Assembly (NCBI GenBank): GCA_021845925.1
Contig: JAJZUW010000007.1
Span: 62,001-126,000 of the forward strand
From: Pseudomonadota bacterium
Lineage (GTDB): Bacteria > Pseudomonadota > Gammaproteobacteria > Burkholderiales > Sulfuriferulaceae
Direction: 5' to 3'
DNA length: 64,000 nt
The position numbers were made by a program, and so were the translations under genes. This document shows, in pieces, positions 60,655 to 64,000 of this stretch. Every line of letters begins with the position of its first letter. The stretch's first letter is position 1. A model generated the notes under the pieces. The model did not search any database and had not been told where the DNA came from. It saw only the letters and a list, made by a program, of their open reading frames with translations.

Positions 60655-60670
60655 ATCGACCTCTTCCCTA

Positions 60671-60694
60671 GGTGGTTCACTCTGGTGGTTCACT
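60671..60694. repeat. GGTGGTTCACT repeats at island ends
   Basis: GGTGGTTCACT occurs at 60671-60681 and 60684-60694, and again at 63499-63509 near the right end. Position at both ends suggests integrase arm-type binding sites or a duplicated junction. Confidence 0.5.
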
Positions 60695-60709
60695 CCACGA
60701 GCAGAAACC

Positions 60710-61285
60710 ATGGATATTCCAGCCCATCTCTGGGTCTCACGGCACGGGGTCTACTACTTCAGGCAGACGAGTCGGGTCGCAGGAACCCGTATCAAATTCA
60801 AAGCCGGTCAGTCCGGTGAAGATGGCAACAGCTATCTGCGTAGCAAGCGCATAGAAATCCGTACCAGCCCGCAAGAGTATGCTCAGTTGGAGCAACGTGC
60901 CCAGCAGATGGGCTATCACAATCTGGCGCAGTATCTGAGAGAGGCCGGTTTAAGCCGTGAGTATCTGGTTTCACCCACCACCCGTCAGAAGCAAAAATCC
61001 GACTGGTTGTTTGCCATCAACCGCATTGGCAACAATCTTAACCAGATTGCCCGTCAGTTGAATGCCGGTCATGAAGCCGATGCTGAAATCTTGCTGGTGC
61101 TTGCCCAGATTCAGGAAATGGTGCATCAGGTGTTGAAGCAGGTACCCGTGTCACCAACCACAAGCTGGGGTACGCCCAGGTGGTTGCCGATCCGCTCAAA
61201 ATGGCCTTCACCGATTTTGAAAGGAAAACCCCGTTCGGCAGGAAGGAACAATCCGATAAACGCTGGGTGCACAGACATCTGGTGA
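60710..61285 (+). pseudogene. integrase N-terminus apparently fused to MobC-like mobilisation protein
   Basis: The 191-codon frame starts MDIPAHLWVSRHGVYYFR, which resembles the N terminus of tyrosine integrases found beside tRNA genes. From about residue 45 the sequence changes to a MobC pattern: RIEIRTSPQEYAQLEQRAQQ, LAQYLREAGLSREYL, and AINRIGNNLNQIARQLN. MobC helps open the oriT for the relaxase. After about residue 145 (EMVHQVLKQV) the remaining tail is out of frame with the relaxase segment behind it. It therefore seems a product of two deletions. It could still be translated but an intact mobilisation function is unlikely. Confidence 0.65.
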
Positions 61286-62109
61286 GTGCCGTTGCCAACG
61301 GGGACGTTCAGACCCGTGACGACTTGTGTCGTTATCTGGTTGAGGAACTGGGTATCACTATTACCCGACAGGGTGAGGATTACTTATCGGTGAAATTCCC
61401 CGGTGGCAAGAAAGCCAAACGCTTGCGCGGGGCGTTATATGGCAAGGATGCCGATTATCGCTCTCTGCTGGAGCAATCCAAGCAAGCCAAACAGCCGAAA
61501 TTTCTCACCCCGCAGGAGTTGGAAACTGAGCAGGCTCGCCTGAACCAGTTCATTCAGGAGCGCGAGCAGTTCAATGTGCAAACCTACCTTGCACCCCGAA
61601 CCTTACGCACACTGGCAAAACCAAGTCGCCCCGTCAAAACCCGCAACCCCGTGGCCAATACAACACCAACAACAAGGAGCCCAACCATGAAAACCACGAT
61701 CCGCTTACCCGCCATCAGAAGCATGATTCTGCAGGCATTGAAAATCGCCCGCGAGAAAATCAGGGAAGAACATCACCAACAGCCCGCCCACCCAGTCCAG
61801 GTCATCCAAGCAAAAGACAGAAAAAAATCCATACAGGCCATCAGCCAACTTCGTGATAAAGCCTTCGGGGGAACTGCTCCTGAGATCAGCACCGGCTTTG
61901 CCGAACTCACCATTGCTATCACCGAAGTGGAAACCAGCTTGAGCGAAGCTATCGGTCAACTCAGTCATGCCAAACCCGAGCAGGCGGAAAAGCTCAGACA
62001 GCGCATCTTCCAGCTTCAGCAGCAATTGGTAAAGCTCAAAGCCCAGAAAATGAAACTGCCTGTGCAGGATGAAGAACAGGTTGCGAAGGGAATTAAGTTC
62101 AAGAAGTAG
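61150..62109 (+). pseudogene. C-terminal fragment of a MobA-type relaxase/mobilisation protein
   Basis: A long open frame without a usual N terminus reads VTNHKLGYAQ, then DPLKMAFTDFERKTPFGRKE, KRWVHRHLVSAVANGDVQTR, and GGKKAKRLRGALYGKDADYR, which resembles the region after the nuclease domain in plasmid relaxases. The catalytic tyrosine and HxH region are missing. The last part (from ATG 61687 behind an AAGGAG site, in the same frame) is a Gln/Lys-rich coiled coil (LRQRIFQLQQQLVKLKAQKMK), which may be a separate internal product of about 140 aa. The start is therefore uncertain and 61180 (GTG) could also be used. Confidence 0.6.
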
Positions 62110-62281
62110 CGAGTGGGTACCGCTGGGGAGGGAGGCTGGGATTGAAACGAATTCCCTTGGCTGTTCTCCGAACCACCCAAGGATCAAGTGCCCAGCGCCA
62201 GACCTTCCTGAGTTGGACGGCTACGCCGTGGAGCGCGTAAGATTTGAGCAAAATATTAGCACATCATGGATGGGAGGCATT

Positions 62282-63343
62282 GTGAAGTTAAAGAGAGAAG
62301 CCAAGACACTAAAAGCTAAAGCTATCGCATCGCTGAAACGCGGACTAGAAGCGTTTAATAACCACGACGATGATGGAAGACCGGAGACTGTCTTGCTCAT
62401 GCTCCAGCATGCTTGTGAAATGCTGACCAAAGCATTATTGCTGCAGAAAGGGCAGAACATCTTCGATAAAGAAAAAGGCACCTCCATCGGTCTCGAGAGA
62501 GCATTGAACATTGCCTGCTCAAAAGGTTGGATGAATGCCGCGCAAGCAGGTTCAATTCGCGTAATTGATGCCATGCGCGACCAGGCCCAGCATTGGATGA
62601 TTGTCGTTCCCGAGGACACGCTCTATATAAATTCAAGGGCATTGATCACCACCTTGGATGAGATCTTGACTGAACATTTCGATGACGCACTTGCCGACAA
62701 TCTTCCGGTGAGGGTTCTACCTCTATCTACCCAGCCTCTCCCTGATTTCCTAATGTTAGTGAATCGAGAATACGCTCAGATTCGGGACTTGCTTGCACCT
62801 GGGCGCAGAGCTAGAGACGAGGCCAGAGGGCGCATAACGGCACTACTAGCAATGGAAGCCCATGTCAGTGAAGAAGTGGCTGTTTCCAAAAGAGACTTGG
62901 ACAGAATTGAAGAGGCTATCAAGTCGGACACGCCGGTGGAGCAAGTATTTCCTCGGTTGTTAACTCTGGCGACAAACATTGAAGGAGAAGGGCCGACGAT
63001 TCGTGTCCGAATCACTAGAGATGCCGATGCTCCTGCGGTTCGCTATGTGTCAGGGGATGATCCTGCTGGAGCGGCTGCAATCCGTGAAGTAGATCTTCAG
63101 AAAAAATATCACTGGAGTCCAAGAGCCTTGGCTGAAAAGCTGGAGCTGAACGTTAACAAAGCCAAGGCCGTACGCGACCTCCTGCGAATAGATGAAGACC
63201 CAGCCAACGTCATGGTGTTTGAGTTTGGGTCGCAGAAGCATCCTAGATACTCTGATAACGCGTACCGCGTTCTTCGGGATGCCATTACCCCTGAGCTGGT
63301 TGAACAAGCATGGCGTGAGCATCAGGAGCGTCGACGAAGATAG
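62282..63343 (+). CDS. DUF3644/HEPN-like putative ribonuclease, possible defence gene
   Basis: 353 aa from a GTG at 62282 that follows GGGAGG by 4 nt; earlier ATGs have no such site. The N-terminal ~130 residues are helical and carry R99-D-Q-A-Q-H104, which matches the R-x4-H HEPN ribonuclease motif, placed after a helix-rich start (PETVLLMLQHACEMLTKALLL) as in DUF3644 proteins. The C-terminal part (KYHWSPRALAEKLELNVNKAKAVRDLLRI near 275-303) looks like a winged-helix DNA- or nucleic-acid-binding unit. Many HEPN proteins are toxins or anti-phage RNases. It is the only intact cargo of the tRNA island, and has no antitoxin-like partner. Family match is by eye. Confidence 0.65.
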   Translation: MKLKREAKTLKAKAIASLKRGLEAFNNHDDDGRPETVLLMLQHACEMLTKALLLQKGQNIFDKEKGTSIGLERALNIACSKGWMNAAQAGSIRVIDAMRDQAQHWMIVVPEDTLYINSRALITTLDEILTEHFDDALADNLPVRVLPLSTQPLPDFLMLVNREYAQIRDLLAPGRRARDEARGRITALLAMEAHVSEEVAVSKRDLDRIEEAIKSDTPVEQVFPRLLTLATNIEGEGPTIRVRITRDADAPAVRYVSGDDPAGAAAIREVDLQKKYHWSPRALAEKLELNVNKAKAVRDLLRIDEDPANVMVFEFGSQKHPRYSDNAYRVLRDAITPELVEQAWREHQERRRR

Positions 63344-63593
63344 TGTGTTAATTGGGTGGGTGTCGTGGTAGCAGGAATGGGTTTGGCACTATGTTAAGGC
63401 AGTTGCTTGGGGGGCAAGAAAACCTAATCACCAGGTACAGCTCCGGCTAGATGTCTTAAGTGTACGGGGTATAATGATCCTACCGATAAACTACATCAGG
63501 TGGTTCACTTTGGGGTGTCACGACTTCTTCCAAGATTGAAGAAATCGTCAAACAAATCAAATTGTTACAGATGGTTGGCGCTGAGTCGGGCAG
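63344..63593. other. gene-free right arm of the island
   Basis: No gene is recognised in this 250-bp stretch. A TATAAT at 63470-63475 has no good -35 partner. GGTGGTTCACT lies at 63499-63509. CGACTTCTTC (63521-63530) and GAAGAAATCG (63538-63547) form a 10-bp inverted repeat with one mismatch. Confidence 0.6.
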
Positions 63594-63612
63594 ATCTCAC
63601 CGCTTCCGCCAA
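63594..63612 (+). other. attR, copy of the tRNA-Ser 3' end
   Basis: Exact copy of the 19-bp attL sequence, about 3.0 kb downstream of the tRNA. Confidence 0.85.
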
Positions 63613-63686
63613 ATCAACCTCCAAAGACCTCCAAAAAATCCAGAGATAAACATAAAAACATGGGGTTGTGCAAATGTCAGCGTGTA

Positions 63687-63788
63687 TCTCGGCGACGGGT
63701 ATTTCAAAGCGCTATGTGGATGTTCCGTGTTGTACCGCTCAAACCATTCCGGCAAAGGTTTTTTAACAGGCTTCGAAGTGTCTAGCAA
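63687..63788 (-). pseudogene. IS3-family transposase C-terminal fragment
   Basis: On the minus strand PEWFERYNTEHPHSALKYPSPR resembles the end of IS3-type OrfB transposases (W-x-x-x-Y-N-x-x-H/R-P-H-S-A-L). The frame goes on into unrelated sequence after SPR. The remainder of the element is absent on either side within this window. It lies just outside attR. Confidence 0.5.
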
Positions 63789-63896
63789 ATCCGGGGCAAT
63801 TCACTGGTAAAATTGACGTGCCTGACCTCAACCGGCTCCCTTCATCAACAAAACAGCAGACACCGTTTCCAGCCATGCCGGAAAATCCGTATCATC

Positions 63897-64000
63897 ATGT
63901 CCTACCGCCAAGATACAGACTGCACCGCCATGGCCTCGCGTGACCACGACAACAATTTCAACTTTCTGCGCCTGCTTGCCGCAAGCATGGTCATTTTTGC
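63897..64000 (+). CDS. acyltransferase family protein (partial, 5' end only)
   Basis: From an ATG at 63897 (or the in-frame ATG at 63930) the frame reads toward NNFNFLRLLAASMVIF, which is the usual first helix of membrane acyltransferase-3 (OafA-like) proteins that O-acetylate surface sugars. It runs off the window at 64000, so only about 34 codons are seen. Confidence 0.6.
   Translation, partial: MSYRQDTDCTAMASRDHDNNFNFLRLLAASMVIF

Larger units (their letters stand above)
60600..63612. mobile_element. about 3-kb genomic island in tRNA-Ser, probably degenerate
   Basis: The island is bounded by a 19-bp direct repeat of the tRNA 3' end (attL 60600-60618, attR 63594-63612). It contains an integrase start fused to mobC, a relaxase C-terminal part and one intact cargo gene (HEPN-like). 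There is no full integrase or replication gene, so it looks immobile by itself. Confidence 0.8.

Overview
The window looks like a chromosomal segment of a GC-rich betaproteobacterium, most likely of the order Neisseriales (Chromobacteriaceae-like; a Laribacter-type organism would fit). This is inferred from gene content and order (pyrG-kdsA-eno-ftsB, zipA-ligA, nadD-rsfS-rlmH-maf, tRNA-rimP-nusA-infB-rbfA-truB) and from protein style. No species call can be proven from the sequence alone.

Layout. 1-5.2 kb: a three-gene operon with 4-nt overlaps (phosphoketolase/transketolase-like ThDP enzyme, DUF1537 acid-sugar kinase, GlcD-type flavoprotein) facing a divergent IclR regulator. 5.2-7.1 kb: comM and ubiK, with a tandem repeat built from copies of the comM 3' end. 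7.1-10.5 kb: a nitrogen-starvation operon (porin, glnK PII, amtB) behind a sigma-54 promoter and three NtrC-like sites. 10.5-16.8 kb: a repeat patch, a structured leader and a tripartite RND efflux system. 16.8-18.4 kb: a monohaem cytochrome, hda and a DUF971 gene. 18.5-30.2 kb: a complete Isp-type [NiFe] hydrogenase locus, with structural and protease genes on the minus strand and divergent hypCABDFE on the plus strand, followed by a 149-bp inverted-repeat element.

30.4-60.4 kb is mostly housekeeping: a nucleotide-sugar dehydratase, pyrG, kdsA, eno, ftsB, zipA, ligA, galU, glnD, map, a large hairpin-repeat cluster, maf, rlmH, rsfS, nadD, proA, a TPR-like exported protein, xerD, folB, tRNA-Gly/Cys/Leu, rimP, nusA, infB, rbfA, truB, a NUDIX hydrolase and an unknown 521-aa protein.

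60.5-63.6 kb is a small island inserted at the 3' end of tRNA-Ser(TGA), bounded by a 19-bp direct repeat. It holds the first codons of an integrase apparently fused to mobC, the C-terminal part of a relaxase, and an intact 353-aa protein that looks like a DUF3644/HEPN putative ribonuclease. An IS3-type transposase fragment and the start of an acyltransferase lie beyond it.

The most interesting items are the degenerate island carrying the HEPN-like gene, the IclR/ThDP/DUF1537/GlcD operon of unknown substrate, the NtrC/sigma-54 control region, the uniform ATGNNTGA gene overlaps in the hydrogenase locus, and several repeat families.
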